Part shown: positions 1-8,890 of the stretch, piece by piece
How positions within the stretch are numbered: the stretch's first letter is position 1
Layout of the letters: each line of letters begins with the position of its first letter
Source of the DNA: Qaidamihabitans albus
GTDB taxonomy: Bacteria > Actinomycetota > Actinomycetes > Mycobacteriales > Pseudonocardiaceae
Length of the DNA stretch: 64,000 nt
Assembly (NCBI RefSeq): GCF_016464705.1
Contig: NZ_JAEHOB010000003.1
Location: 1 to 64,000 of the forward strand
Reading direction: 5' to 3'
Position numbers and translations under genes: made by a program
The notes under the pieces: model-generated
What the model was told of the DNA's origin: nothing
Seen by the model: the letters and a program-made list of their open reading frames with translations, nothing else
Databases searched by the model: none

Positions 1-166
1 CACGTGCCGAGAAGTGGTCAAGATTCGCGTGCCGTTGACAGCGCCATTACTCAGCGGCGGAGCTGCTCACGGCAAGCTCGCGGACAAACCCGGGCGGACG
101 GGTACCGCGCTGCCGAACAGATCGAGCCTCTGATGGTCGCCCCATACTCGCCTTCGCAGCGTGTGG

Positions 167-1480
167 CTAGGTGGGCACGCTTATGGCGAGGAGGGCGATG
201 TCATCGGTCGGAGGAGGATCGAACTTGCCTATCAGCTCGGTGAGGTTGCTGATCAGCTGACCTGCGTTTTTACCGGGACGGCTGACCACGAACGCGTGAA
301 GGCCGTCTTCGCCGAAGAAGGCGCCGTCCGGGCGGGCTTCGGTGAGGCCGTCGGTGTAGAGCAGTAGCGTGTGCCCGGGCTCAAGGCGCAGACTGCAGGT
401 GCTGAAGCGCGCTTCGGGTAGCGCACCGACCAGCATCCCGCCGTCGGGTCCCAGCTCATCGACGGCGGCGCCATCCCGTTCTGGGCGGAGCCGCAAGGCA
501 GGTGGGTGTCCGCCGCTCGCCAGGGTGACGTGGAATCCGCCGCCGGTTACACCGGTGAGGGTCCCGAACAGAACGGTGCAGAACTTCGAGTTGTGACTGT
601 CCATCAGCAATGCGGTGTTGAGCTCGGCAAGTCCGGCGACAAGGTCGGATTCATGGAGCGCCGCGGCGCGCAACGTGTAACGGATCAGCGAGGTGACCGC
701 GGCAGCGGAAGCGCCGTGTCCGGCGACATCGCCGAGGAAGAAACCCCAGCGGCCATCGCCGAGGGGGAACACGTCGTAGAAGTCGCCGATGACTTGCCGT
801 GGGGAGGCGGCGTGGTAGTGACAGGCCAGCTCCAAGCCGGGGACGTGCGGCAAGGTAGGGGGTAGCAGGGTGCGCTGCAGGGTTGCCGCGAAGTGATCGA
901 TGAGCTCGGCGTCGCGCTGAATCTGCTCCCGCATCTGCCGTTCGCGCCGCAGCGTGGACAACGTGGACAGGCGCAGCTCCAGTTCGTCCATCACCACGGC
1001 GGCCAGGTCGCGCAGTGTGGCCACGTCGGCCTCGCTGAGCTGGCGGGGGCGGGTGTCTAGCACGTTGAGCGTGCCCAGTCGGTGACCATCAGCGGTTGTG
1101 AGGGGGACACCGGCGTAGGACCGGATGCCCAGCTCGCCGTGCACCAGTGGGTTGGCTGCGGTGCGTGGATCGGTGAGGGCGTCAGGTACCACATGCGGTC
1201 GGTCATGAAGGATCGCTGAGGCGCAGAGCCCCGGGTCTCGTCCGACCTGTGTCACACCTTCCAGCCCGTGGGTGGCTTTGAACCAGATCCGATCGGAATC
1301 GACGATGCTTACGGTGGCGATCGGCGCGTTCAGCATCCGCGCCGCTAGCGCCGCGATCCGGTCGAACGCCCCGTCCGGTGGCGTGTCCAGGATGTCGTAG
1401 CGGGCAAGCGCCCCCAACCGCGCCTGCTCGACCGCCTCAGAATCGGCAGGTGCGGGGTTGGAGAAGGGTCGAGTCGTCAT
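167..1480 (-). CDS. GAF-SpoIIE family PP2C serine phosphatase (RsbU-like)
   Basis: A 437-residue soluble protein. A GAF sensor domain lies at about residues 25-180, then a short helical linker, then a SpoIIE/PP2C phosphatase domain at about 220-435. Metal-binding motifs of the phosphatase family are visible: GDFYDV, GDVAGHG, YTDGLTEA and a C-terminal PTDDIALL. Proteins of this type dephosphorylate a STAS anti-anti-sigma factor in response to a signal bound by GAF. A STAS protein and a HATPase kinase lie just across the divergent promoter region (1729 and 2149), so the three probably form one partner-switching module. The ATG at 1480 has GGAGAAAG directly upstream, and TATACG lies seven bases before the start, so the leader may be very short. 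The signal and the target sigma factor are not known. Confidence 0.9.
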   Translation of the reverse strand: MTTRPFSNPAPADSEAVEQARLGALARYDILDTPPDGAFDRIAALAARMLNAPIATVSIVDSDRIWFKATHGLEGVTQVGRDPGLCASAILHDRPHVVPDALTDPRTAANPLVHGELGIRSYAGVPLTTADGHRLGTLNVLDTRPRQLSEADVATLRDLAAVVMDELELRLSTLSTLRRERQMREQIQRDAELIDHFAATLQRTLLPPTLPHVPGLELACHYHAASPRQVIGDFYDVFPLGDGRWGFFLGDVAGHGASAAAVTSLIRYTLRAAALHESDLVAGLAELNTALLMDSHNSKFCTVLFGTLTGVTGGGFHVTLASGGHPPALRLRPERDGAAVDELGPDGGMLVGALPEARFSTCSLRLEPGHTLLLYTDGLTEARPDGAFFGEDGLHAFVVSRPGKNAGQLISNLTELIGKFDPPPTDDIALLAISVPT

Positions 1481-1728
1481 CTTTCTCCGTATACCAGGAA
1501 GTACGTCCAGTTACTCAGTGCCCGGAGCGAGAACACACCTGTCACGGTCGGGCATATGTCCACCGGCAACCAGGCGCAGATTGGTCCGGCTCGTCGTCAA
1601 GGTCGTCATCCCCAGAGGCTGCGTACTCGACCTTCCTCCACGGTAGCCGACATCCATCGACCGGCAGGCCTCACGGACCGCACGAGTAGGGGCCTCGCGC
1701 CGTTGCGCAATAGGGCATCATCGCGCTC

Positions 1729-2091
1729 ATGGAGTCGTCCGAGCCGTCTGAGAGTCATTCCGTCACCGTGGCAGTGGAAGAACACGGTTCCGCGATCGTG
1801 TTGGGGGTAGCGGGCGAGCTCGACCTACTGACCGCACCGAAATTGCAGGACGAGCTGACCCGGGCGTTGGATCAGCGGCCCCAGACGCTGGTGATCGACC
1901 TCTCCAAGGTCGAATTCATGGGCTCGGCGGGCCTGTCCGTCCTGGTCGTTGCCCACAGGACCGCTGGTGAACACACCAAGCTACGGCTGGTCGCCCATGG
2001 AAACGCCACGTTCCGGCCTCTGCGGTTGACTGGCCTGGATCAGGCGATCCCCGTCTACCGATCGAGTGACGAAGCGCTCAACGCCGAGTGA
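1729..2091 (+). CDS. STAS-domain anti-sigma factor antagonist (RsbV/SpoIIAA-like)
   Basis: A 120-residue single STAS domain protein. It has the usual order of strands and helices, with GELDLLTAP near residue 29 and FMGSAGLSVL at about 63-72. Ser66 in that motif is the position normally phosphorylated by the partner kinase. When unphosphorylated, such proteins bind the HATPase anti-sigma factor and free a sigma factor. The gene precedes the HATPase gene by 57 bases on the same strand and is divergent from the SpoIIE phosphatase. No strong ribosome-binding site is visible before the ATG, so the start is less certain than the family assignment. Confidence 0.88.
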   Translation: MESSEPSESHSVTVAVEEHGSAIVLGVAGELDLLTAPKLQDELTRALDQRPQTLVIDLSKVEFMGSAGLSVLVVAHRTAGEHTKLRLVAHGNATFRPLRLTGLDQAIPVYRSSDEALNAE

Positions 2092-2148
2092 CCGGACGAC
2101 ATCAGCGGCCAACGAATTGATTGCGCATGCGGAGGGTAATCGAAAGGT

Positions 2149-2712
2149 ATGGAGGAAGCTCACCGCGCGACTAAGAGCGGACAGGGGGACCGCAATCATG
2201 GTGGCTCCGCTGGCAGCGCTCAGAGTGACACCGACCTGCACTTCTCGTCTGTCCCCGCCGACGCTGCGCACTTGCCTGCCCTACGGCACGCTCTGGCGGA
2301 TTGGGCGCATCGCTGCGGCATGAGCGGGGACCAGGTCGGCGCGCTGACCCTAGCCACCTACGAAGCCCTGGCCAATGCCGCCATCCATGCCTATCTGGAC
2401 GACACGGGCACCTTCGACTTGCTTGCGCGCTACCTACCCGATCGAGATCGGGTCGAGGTCACAGTGACCGACTACGGTCGGTGGCGACCGCCGCCCGATG
2501 ATCCCGGCCCATTCTCTGGCCGCGGAATACCCTTGATCCAGGCCCTGGCCGAGCACGTCGACATCACACGTAGCACACAAGGCACTACCGTGCGCATGCA
2601 CTGGAACCTTGGTCTACAAACCGGTACGGCCAAGAACAGCGTTGACGGCGAAGAAGACCCGGCCATCGACCGTAGGGGGCTGTCCCGGGCAGCCGCATTC
2701 TCGTCCTACTGA
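2149..2712 (+). CDS. HATPase_c anti-sigma regulatory factor (RsbW/SpoIIAB-like kinase)
   Basis: A 187-residue protein with a GHKL ATPase fold. The N-box EALANAAIHAY lies near residue 78, VTVTDYGRW holds the D-x-G element, and GRGIPLIQALAE forms the G2 region. This class phosphorylates the STAS antagonist on serine and holds a sigma factor inactive. About 30 N-terminal residues before DTDLHFSSVP are low-complexity and could be leader if a later start is used; the C-terminal 30 residues also lie outside the fold. No sigma factor gene is adjacent, so the target must be encoded elsewhere. Confidence 0.85.
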   Translation: MEEAHRATKSGQGDRNHGGSAGSAQSDTDLHFSSVPADAAHLPALRHALADWAHRCGMSGDQVGALTLATYEALANAAIHAYLDDTGTFDLLARYLPDRDRVEVTVTDYGRWRPPPDDPGPFSGRGIPLIQALAEHVDITRSTQGTTVRMHWNLGLQTGTAKNSVDGEEDPAIDRRGLSRAAAFSSY

Positions 2713-3146
2713 GTCCTGTTTCGACCACCGTCCTCTCAGACAGGCGACCTTCGCGGAACGGTCGGCAGCCGTGACCGCTCGTGTGTCTACCCGCCGAACT
2801 CGCACGGCAGCGTCTTGGCACACCGTTCGAAGTTCTTCGCAGCTCCGTGTCGTCGATCGCGGGGTCTGCGCGCGTCATGGTCGCCCGCCGAAGTCCTCCC
2901 TCTAGGTGCGCACCACCGCTCCGTCTCCGGACGCCCCCACCGGAGGTGCGCGGTCGTCGGCTCCCGGCCGCACCCCCCTCGGCCGGGAGCCGGCGGCCAC
3001 AAGCTCAGGCATCAGCCGCGCCGCACCGGACGTTTCCGGCGTCGCGTACTCCCGAGAGCTGCACGTAGGCCGCTGTACGGCTAGCGATACGCTGCGGACC
3101 GACATCGCGCGCTACCGCCCTGTGCTACCAGAAGAGGACTGTCTCG
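2713..3146. other. Intergenic region without a convincing gene; contains one strong hairpin
   Basis: This 434-base stretch separates the stress-signalling genes from the polysaccharide locus. Overlapping short ORFs here show no protein-like pattern. The one clear structure is the 12-bp perfect stem at 2959-2991. A ribosome-binding site (AGAGGA) near 3133 belongs to the downstream dehydrogenase gene. Confidence 0.6.
2959..2991. terminator. 12-bp perfect hairpin upstream of the polysaccharide locus
   Basis: GGCTCCCGGCCG pairs perfectly with CGGCCGGGAGCC across a 9-base C-rich loop. It has no T-run, as is common for actinobacterial terminators. It could end the transcript of the HATPase gene or act in the leader of the dehydrogenase gene. 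Confidence 0.45.
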
Positions 3147-4436
3147 GTGAAAATCGCTGTCATCGCCCTCGGGAAGATCGGCCTTCCGCTCGCCGTCCAG
3201 TTCGCCTCGAAGGGCCACGAGGTCGTCGGTGTCGACGTGAACGCCGAGCTCGTCGGCCAGATCAACCGCGCGATCGAGCCGTTCCCCGGTGAGGCCCACC
3301 TGCAGGAGAAGCTCAGCGAGCTCGTCCCCGCCGGTGCGCTGCGCGCGACCACCGACTACGCGGACGCGGTCCCCGGAGCCGACGCGGTGGTGCTGGTCGT
3401 GCCGCTGTTCGTGGACGACGAGGCCCGGCCCGACTTCGGCTGGATGGACGCCGCCACCGAGGAGCTGGGCCGCCACCTGACCGCGGGCACCCTGGTCTCC
3501 TACGAGACCACGCTCCCGGTCGGCACCACGCGCAACCGGTGGAAGCCGATGCTGGAGAAGGGCTCCGGACTGGTCGAGGGCACCGAATTCCACCTGGTGT
3601 TCTCCCCGGAGCGGGTGCTCACCGGCCGGGTTTTCGAGGACCTGCGCAAGTACCCCAAGCTCATCGGGGGGCTCTCCGCCGCGGGCGCCGCACGCGCCAC
3701 CGAGTTCTACGAGTCCGTGCTCGACTTCGACGAGCGGCCCGATCTGGTCCGCCCGAACGGCGTCTGGGACCTCGGCTCGGCCGAGGCCAGCGAGCTGGCC
3801 AAGCTCGCCGAGACGACCTACCGCGACGTCAACATCGGCCTGGCCAACCAGTTCGCGCGCTACGCCGCGACCGCGGGAATCGACGTCTACCAGGTCATCG
3901 AGGCGTCCAACTCGCAGCCCTACAGCCACATCCACCAGCCGGGCATCGCCGTCGGCGGCCACTGCATCCCGGTCTACCCGCGGCTCTACCTCTGGAACGA
4001 TCCCGAGGCGAGCGTCGTGCGCGCGGCCAGGGATGCCAACGCGGCCATGCCCGACTACACCATCGGGCTGCTCGAAGGCGCGCACGGCGACCTGACCGGC
4101 GCCAGCGTGGTCGTGCTCGGCGCCGCCTACCGCGGCGGCGTGAAGGAGACCGCGTTCTCCGGGGTGTTCGCCGCGGTGGCCGCCCTGCGCGCCCGTGGCG
4201 CGACGGCGCTGGTGCACGACCCGATGTTCACCGACGAGGAACTGCGGGCGCTCGGCTTCGAGCCGTACCACCTCGGCGACAAGGTGGACGCCGCCGTGGT
4301 GCAGGCCAACCACGGTGAGTACGCCGCGCTGGGGCCAGACGACCTGCCGGGCATCAGCACGTTCGTCGACGGCAGGCGGGTCAGCTCCCCCGAGAACTGG
4401 CCCGGTGTCACCTACCGGGTCATCGGCAAGGCCTGA
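3147..4436 (+). CDS. UDP-sugar 6-dehydrogenase (UDP-GlcNAc/ManNAc dehydrogenase, WbpA/WecC-like)
   Basis: A 429-residue NAD-dependent UDP-glucose/GDP-mannose dehydrogenase family member. The Rossmann motif (VIALGKIGLPLA) opens the protein; the central helical domain and a C-terminal UDP-binding domain follow. The catalytic cysteine is Cys273 in GGHCIPVYP. The family oxidises C6 of a UDP-hexose twice to a uronic acid. The aminotransferase, oxidoreductase, acetyltransferase and 2-epimerase in the same locus suggest UDP-GlcNAc as substrate, as for WbpA. UDP-ManNAc (WecC-type) is the main alternative. The GTG start has AGAGGA upstream, and the acetyltransferase follows 23 bases downstream as a likely two-gene unit. 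Confidence 0.92.
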   Translation: MKIAVIALGKIGLPLAVQFASKGHEVVGVDVNAELVGQINRAIEPFPGEAHLQEKLSELVPAGALRATTDYADAVPGADAVVLVVPLFVDDEARPDFGWMDAATEELGRHLTAGTLVSYETTLPVGTTRNRWKPMLEKGSGLVEGTEFHLVFSPERVLTGRVFEDLRKYPKLIGGLSAAGAARATEFYESVLDFDERPDLVRPNGVWDLGSAEASELAKLAETTYRDVNIGLANQFARYAATAGIDVYQVIEASNSQPYSHIHQPGIAVGGHCIPVYPRLYLWNDPEASVVRAARDANAAMPDYTIGLLEGAHGDLTGASVVVLGAAYRGGVKETAFSGVFAAVAALRARGATALVHDPMFTDEELRALGFEPYHLGDKVDAAVVQANHGEYAALGPDDLPGISTFVDGRRVSSPENWPGVTYRVIGKA

Positions 4437-4459
4437 ACGAGACGGAGCGGACGAGAGAC

Positions 4460-5056
4460 ATGTCGTTCATCGCTGACGGAGCCGAGGTCGCACCGACCGC
4501 GAAGCTCGGTGCGGGCACCAAGGTCTGGCAGCTCGCGCAGGTGCGCGAGAACGCCACGCTCGGCGCGAGCTGCATCGTCGGCCGCGGCGCCTACATCGGG
4601 ACCGGCGTGCATGTCGGGGACAACTGCAAGATCCAGAACGACGCGCTCGTCTACGAGCCGGCCGAGCTCGCCGCGGGCGTGTTCATCGGGCCCGCGGTGG
4701 TGCTGACGAACGACACCTACCCCAGGGCGGTCAACCCGGACGGAACGCTGAAGAACGCGTCGGACTGGGAGCCCGTCGGCGTGACCATCGCGGAGGGGGC
4801 CGCGATCGGGGCCCGCGCGGTGTGTGTCGCGCCGGTCCGGATCGGCGCCTGGGCGACCGTGGCCGCCGGAGCCGTGGTGACCAAGGACGTGCCCGATTTC
4901 GCCCTGGTGGCGGGGGTTCCCGCGCGCCGGGTCGGCTGGGTCGGCAAGGCCGGGGCACCGCTGCGCGAGGAGGAAGGGCGCTGGGTGTGCCCCATCTCCG
5001 GGGCCATCTACACCGAAGTCGACGGAAGGCTCACCGAGTCCGCCGCGGCGAGCTGA
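4460..5056 (+). CDS. Left-handed beta-helix N-acetyltransferase (WbpD/WlbB-like)
   Basis: A 198-residue protein built of hexapeptide repeats (for example GAGTKVWQLAQVREN, then GRGAYIGTGVHVGD), the fold of trimeric acetyl-CoA-dependent acyltransferases. Its length and opening (a target-like FIADGAEVAPTAKLGAGTKVW region) resemble WbpD/WlbB, which acetylates the 3-amino group of UDP-2-acetamido-3-amino-uronic acid. The presence of the matching aminotransferase (8891) and oxidoreductase (9979) supports that role by inference. It lies 23 bases behind the dehydrogenase and ends six bases from a convergent glycosyltransferase. Confidence 0.88.
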   Translation: MSFIADGAEVAPTAKLGAGTKVWQLAQVRENATLGASCIVGRGAYIGTGVHVGDNCKIQNDALVYEPAELAAGVFIGPAVVLTNDTYPRAVNPDGTLKNASDWEPVGVTIAEGAAIGARAVCVAPVRIGAWATVAAGAVVTKDVPDFALVAGVPARRVGWVGKAGAPLREEEGRWVCPISGAIYTEVDGRLTESAAAS

Positions 5057-5062
5057 GCGGCC

Positions 5063-6217
5063 TCAGCCCGGCAGCAGGTCGCCCACCACGGTCCGGGTCA
5101 CCGCGCGGTCCTCGGCCGAGTTCAGCACCTTGGCCGCCTTGTCGGAGTTCTGCTTGAGGGCGCGCACCTGGTCCTCGTCCAGTGCGGCGAGGGTGTCCCG
5201 CATGGCCGCGGCAGACGCGTCCGCCGCGATCGCGCCGAGCTCGTGCTCCGAGATCAGCCGGTCGGTCTCCGGGGCCGAGCTGAACACCACCGCCAGCCTT
5301 GCCTGCACGAAGTCGAAGATCTTGTTGGGCAGCATGAGCCGGTGGTTCGGGGTGAGCGGCGGCAGGCTGAAGATTCCCACGTCGTACCGGTTCAGCGTGG
5401 GCACCAGCTCGTCCGGGGTGACCGGCGGATGCAGCGTGATCCGCGGGTCGTCGCCGATCAGCGCGCGGACCCCGGCGAGGTACCTGCCGCCGTCCCGGCC
5501 CGGCACCAGGTACAGGTCGAGGGTGAACTTCGGGTCCAGGCCGTGTACCGCCTCGATCAGTGCCTCGATGTTGCGGCCGGGTACCGCGCCCCCGCTGTGC
5601 ACCAGCCGGATGCGGCCATCCGTGACCTCGCCCGGCTCCAGCTCGCGGAACGGGCCCGCGTTGCGCACGGTGTGCGTGCGCACGCCGAACCGCTGCTGGT
5701 AGAGCTCGCCGATCGAGTCGTTCACCACGGTGGCACCTGCCATCTTCGGCAGGTACTTGCGGCACTGGTGGGTCATGAACGGCTTCACCAGCAATCGCCA
5801 CGACCGCACGTGGGCACGTTCCTCCGGCGCCCACTCGTGCAGGTCCGCGACCACCGGCGCGCCGTGGGCGACCCGGTGGCCGAGCGCCATCGCGCGCGCC
5901 TCGTTCGCCACCACGACGTCGAACCTCCGGTCCCCGATCAGGTCCTGCGCCGCGCGTACTGCGGGTCCCATGAACTCGACCCGGTCGAAGCGGCGGAGTG
6001 CGAGGAGCGCGACCCCGGCGGGGGTCTGCGGCAGCGAGGGCAGGTCGGCGTCGATCTCCAGGTGCTCGGTAGCGGCCTTCGGCTTGTCGCCGTAGCCGAC
6101 GGTGGTCACCTCGCCGAGTTCGGCTAGCACGTCCAGCTGGCGAAGCACTCGCGAGTCGCCGTTGATATCCGAGAAGGATATGCAGAGAATCCGTGCACCA
6201 CGCTCACCACCGGCCAT
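5063..6217 (-). CDS. Glycosyltransferase, GT4-like
   Basis: A 384-residue GT-B fold glycosyltransferase. The N-terminal half opens with RILCISFSDINGDSRV, typical of sugar transferases in surface-polysaccharide loci. The C-terminal half has SLPPLTPNHRLMLPNKIFDF, the acidic/Asn-Lys nucleotide-sugar binding region. No membrane segment or signal is visible, so it should act on the cytoplasmic face. The frame stays open further upstream, but those residues overlap the divergent gene and are not protein-like. The ATG at 6217 matches the family N-terminus. Donor and acceptor cannot be read from the sequence. It is divergent from the transferase at 6311 across 93 bases. Confidence 0.85.
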   Translation of the reverse strand: MAGGERGARILCISFSDINGDSRVLRQLDVLAELGEVTTVGYGDKPKAATEHLEIDADLPSLPQTPAGVALLALRRFDRVEFMGPAVRAAQDLIGDRRFDVVVANEARAMALGHRVAHGAPVVADLHEWAPEERAHVRSWRLLVKPFMTHQCRKYLPKMAGATVVNDSIGELYQQRFGVRTHTVRNAGPFRELEPGEVTDGRIRLVHSGGAVPGRNIEALIEAVHGLDPKFTLDLYLVPGRDGGRYLAGVRALIGDDPRITLHPPVTPDELVPTLNRYDVGIFSLPPLTPNHRLMLPNKIFDFVQARLAVVFSSAPETDRLISEHELGAIAADASAAAMRDTLAALDEDQVRALKQNSDKAAKVLNSAEDRAVTRTVVGDLLPG

Positions 6218-6310
6218 GGCGGCGCAGTCTAGCGGCGCCCGGCCGATCAGTAGGATCGCCCGTGTGATGCCCCTCGACCCCGGCCACGCCCGACCGCTCG
6301 CGAGGGCGTC

Positions 6311-7327
6311 GTGAGCGGAGCGCCCACCGTCGGTGCCGGCCCGGCGCAGCCCTCGGTCCTGCATGTCAACGACGCGGCGTTCACCGCCCGGCGAATGATT
6401 GCCGAGGCCGGTCGCCGTGGCTACACGTGGCGCTATCTGCCGAAGGCCGCTCCGGATCAGGAGTGGCGCGGCCTGACCGGCCGCGCTCGCCGCGCCGTCA
6501 TCGGCGCCGCCTGGGTGGCCCGGTTGTGGCTGCAGGCCCGCCGCCACGACATCGTGCACGTCCACTCGGCATCGACGCTCGCGCATTCCCGCTTCGGCGC
6601 GCCCCGCTTCGTCGTGCACTGCCACGGCACCGACGTGCGCACCGCGCAGTACGACCCGCCCCGGTCGGCCGGTATCCGTGCCGGTCTCCGCGACGCGGAG
6701 GCTGTCTTCTACTCCACACCCGATCTCGCCGAGCACGTCCTGCCGCACCGCGCGGACGCGGTGTACCTCCCGGTCCCCATCGATGTCGACGACGTCGAGA
6801 AATGGTCCCCGGCACCGGGGCGGCCGCAGGTCGTCTTCGCCTCCCGGTGGAGCCCGGACAAGGACAGCGCCACGCAACTCGCGCTCGCCCGCGACCTCGT
6901 GGCCGCGGTCGGCGACCGGGCCGACGTCGTCGGCCTGGCATGGGGCCCGCAGGCGGACGAGGCCGCCGAGCTGGGAGTCCGCCTGGTGCCGCGCGGCGAC
7001 CACGCGGCATACCTGAGGCTGCTGGCCGGAGCCCATGTCGTCGTCGGCCAGGCCGCGGGGATCCTCGCCGCGAGCGAGCTGGAGGCGCTCGCCGCCGGTA
7101 GCCCGCTCGTCGTTCCCGTCCCGCTCCCGCTGTACTCCGCTTCGCCGCCGCCGGTGCTCGGTGGCAGCGTCACCGAAGCGGCGGACGCCGTCACGGCGTT
7201 GCTCGACGGTTCACAGCCGCACGACCCGGACGTCGCCCGGAGGTGGGCCCGCGAGGAGCACGGGGTCGAGCGGGCCGTCGACACTGTCGCCCGGGTGCAC
7301 CGGGACGTCATGGCGGCACGTCGGTGA
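6311..7327 (+). CDS. Glycosyltransferase family 4-like protein
   Basis: A 338-residue GT-B transferase starting at GTG 6311 (opening MSGAPTVGAG). A donor-like N-terminal domain carries HVHSASTLAHSRFG and VVHCHGTDVRT; the C-terminal domain has FASRWSPDKD and AASELEALAAGSPLVVP, the usual E-x7-E-like nucleotide-sugar region. Its TGA overlaps the flippase GTG start (GTGA), so the two are translationally coupled. It presumably adds one sugar of the lipid-linked repeat unit; the linkage is unknown. Confidence 0.82.
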   Translation: MSGAPTVGAGPAQPSVLHVNDAAFTARRMIAEAGRRGYTWRYLPKAAPDQEWRGLTGRARRAVIGAAWVARLWLQARRHDIVHVHSASTLAHSRFGAPRFVVHCHGTDVRTAQYDPPRSAGIRAGLRDAEAVFYSTPDLAEHVLPHRADAVYLPVPIDVDDVEKWSPAPGRPQVVFASRWSPDKDSATQLALARDLVAAVGDRADVVGLAWGPQADEAAELGVRLVPRGDHAAYLRLLAGAHVVVGQAAGILAASELEALAAGSPLVVPVPLPLYSASPPPVLGGSVTEAADAVTALLDGSQPHDPDVARRWAREEHGVERAVDTVARVHRDVMAARR

Positions 7328-8808
7328 GTTCACCCGAGACCAGGGGCGCACTCGCGCGGATGCTCAACCCGGTCCGGCTCGACGACCCTGCCCGGACCTC
7401 GCTGGCCCGTGGCGGGGTCCTCAGCACGGTGGGCCTGCTCGCGCAGGGAATCCTGCGCTTCGCCACGGCCTTCCTCGTCGGTCACATCGCGGGCAGGTCC
7501 GAGCTCGGCATCGTGGCCTCGGCCATCGCCACCGCCACGATCCTCGCCCTGCTCTGGCCGACGACGACGGGCAGCGCGGCGTCGAAGTTCCTGGCCAGGG
7601 CGCGGGGGACCGGCGACTCCGAGCAGATCCGGGCGACCGCCGCGCACCTGCGGCTGCGCACCATCGAGACCGCCGTCGTCCTCGCACTGGTGAGCATGCC
7701 GGTCTGGGTGCTCATCGACCGCGGCTCGTGGCCGGGTGCGGTGAGCGTGGCCGCCCTGACCCTCGCCTACTCCGGCTACAGCTTCACCCGTGGCGTGCAG
7801 TTCGGTGCAGGTCAGGTGCCGCGCGCGATCGCGTGGGACATCACCAGCGTCGTTCTCGGTCTCGCCGGGCTGGTCGTCCTGCTGGTCACCGGTGTGCGCG
7901 GCCCCGCGCTCGTCCTGCCCCTCGTCCTCGCGTACGGCCTCTACACGCTGGCCGGCTGGCCCTACGCGGCGAAGGGGCGCCCCGACCGCGCGCGGCGCCG
8001 GGAGCTGGACGGCTTCGTGGCGCTCGGCGCGGTGGGCTCGCTCGCGAGCACCGGTTTCCTGCAGCTCTCCCAGATCTCGGCCAAGCTGGCGGAGGGCGAT
8101 GCGGCCGCGGGCCAGTACGCCGCGGCCCTCAACCTGGCGACGCCGGCGTCGATGCTCGCGGCGTCCTTGAGCCTCGTCCTGCTGCCGTCGATGGCCGAGG
8201 CGTGGGGGCGCGCCGACCACGCCGCCTTCCACGCCCAGACCGACCGCGCCACACGGGCGCTCGCCGTCATCATGGTCGCGATATTCGGGTCGATCATCGT
8301 GTGCAGCCGACTGCTCGTCGATGTCATCTGGGGAGCCCCGTTCGCCGCGGCCCGGAACATCCTGCCGGTGCTCGTCGTGGCGGTGCTCGCGACGAATCTG
8401 GGTGTGGCGTGCGTCAACGCGCTGACGGCGCGTTCGCAGCGGGGCATGGTGGTGGCCACCGGATCCAGCCTCCTCGGAATGGCGATCGGAGCCACGATGT
8501 GGCTGTTCGTCGCCCCCCGGATGGGCATCGAGGGCGTCGCGCTCGGATACCTGTGCGGCACGGTGGTCATCGCCGCGATCCCCGTTGGCATCGTCTGGCG
8601 TAAGGACGGCCACGAGTGGGGCCTGCTGTTCGGCAAGGTCGCCCTCGGCCTGGCCGTGGTGGGCGGCACAGCACTGACCCAGCGCCTCACGGAGCTGCCG
8701 GTCCTGCTCGACCCGGCCCTCGCCCTGGCGTTTCTCGCGTTGTGGTGGCTGCTGAACCGCGGGGACATCGCGAGGCTCCCCGTTCCCGGTTTCTTGCGGC
8801 GTCGCTGA
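7324..8808 (+). CDS. Polysaccharide flippase (Wzx/MATE-like, polytopic membrane protein)
   Basis: A 494-residue integral membrane protein with about 12-14 hydrophobic helices and the pattern of the MurJ/Wzx flippase superfamily. An early TVGLLAQGILRFATAFLVGHIAG helix pair and the central LATPASMLAASLSLVLLPSMAEAW are characteristic. It should move a lipid-linked oligosaccharide across the membrane for the polysaccharide made by the surrounding genes. The GTG at 7324 overlaps the preceding stop by four bases and was preferred to earlier in-frame codons lying inside the upstream gene. Confidence 0.87.
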   Translation: MSSPETRGALARMLNPVRLDDPARTSLARGGVLSTVGLLAQGILRFATAFLVGHIAGRSELGIVASAIATATILALLWPTTTGSAASKFLARARGTGDSEQIRATAAHLRLRTIETAVVLALVSMPVWVLIDRGSWPGAVSVAALTLAYSGYSFTRGVQFGAGQVPRAIAWDITSVVLGLAGLVVLLVTGVRGPALVLPLVLAYGLYTLAGWPYAAKGRPDRARRRELDGFVALGAVGSLASTGFLQLSQISAKLAEGDAAAGQYAAALNLATPASMLAASLSLVLLPSMAEAWGRADHAAFHAQTDRATRALAVIMVAIFGSIIVCSRLLVDVIWGAPFAAARNILPVLVVAVLATNLGVACVNALTARSQRGMVVATGSSLLGMAIGATMWLFVAPRMGIEGVALGYLCGTVVIAAIPVGIVWRKDGHEWGLLFGKVALGLAVVGGTALTQRLTELPVLLDPALALAFLALWWLLNRGDIARLPVPGFLRRR

Positions 8809-8890
8809 TCGAGCCGACCCCCGCCGAGGTGCGCGGAGAGCTGCAATAAGGTTAGGCCGACATTTCCCCGAACGACATCGAGGATATCGC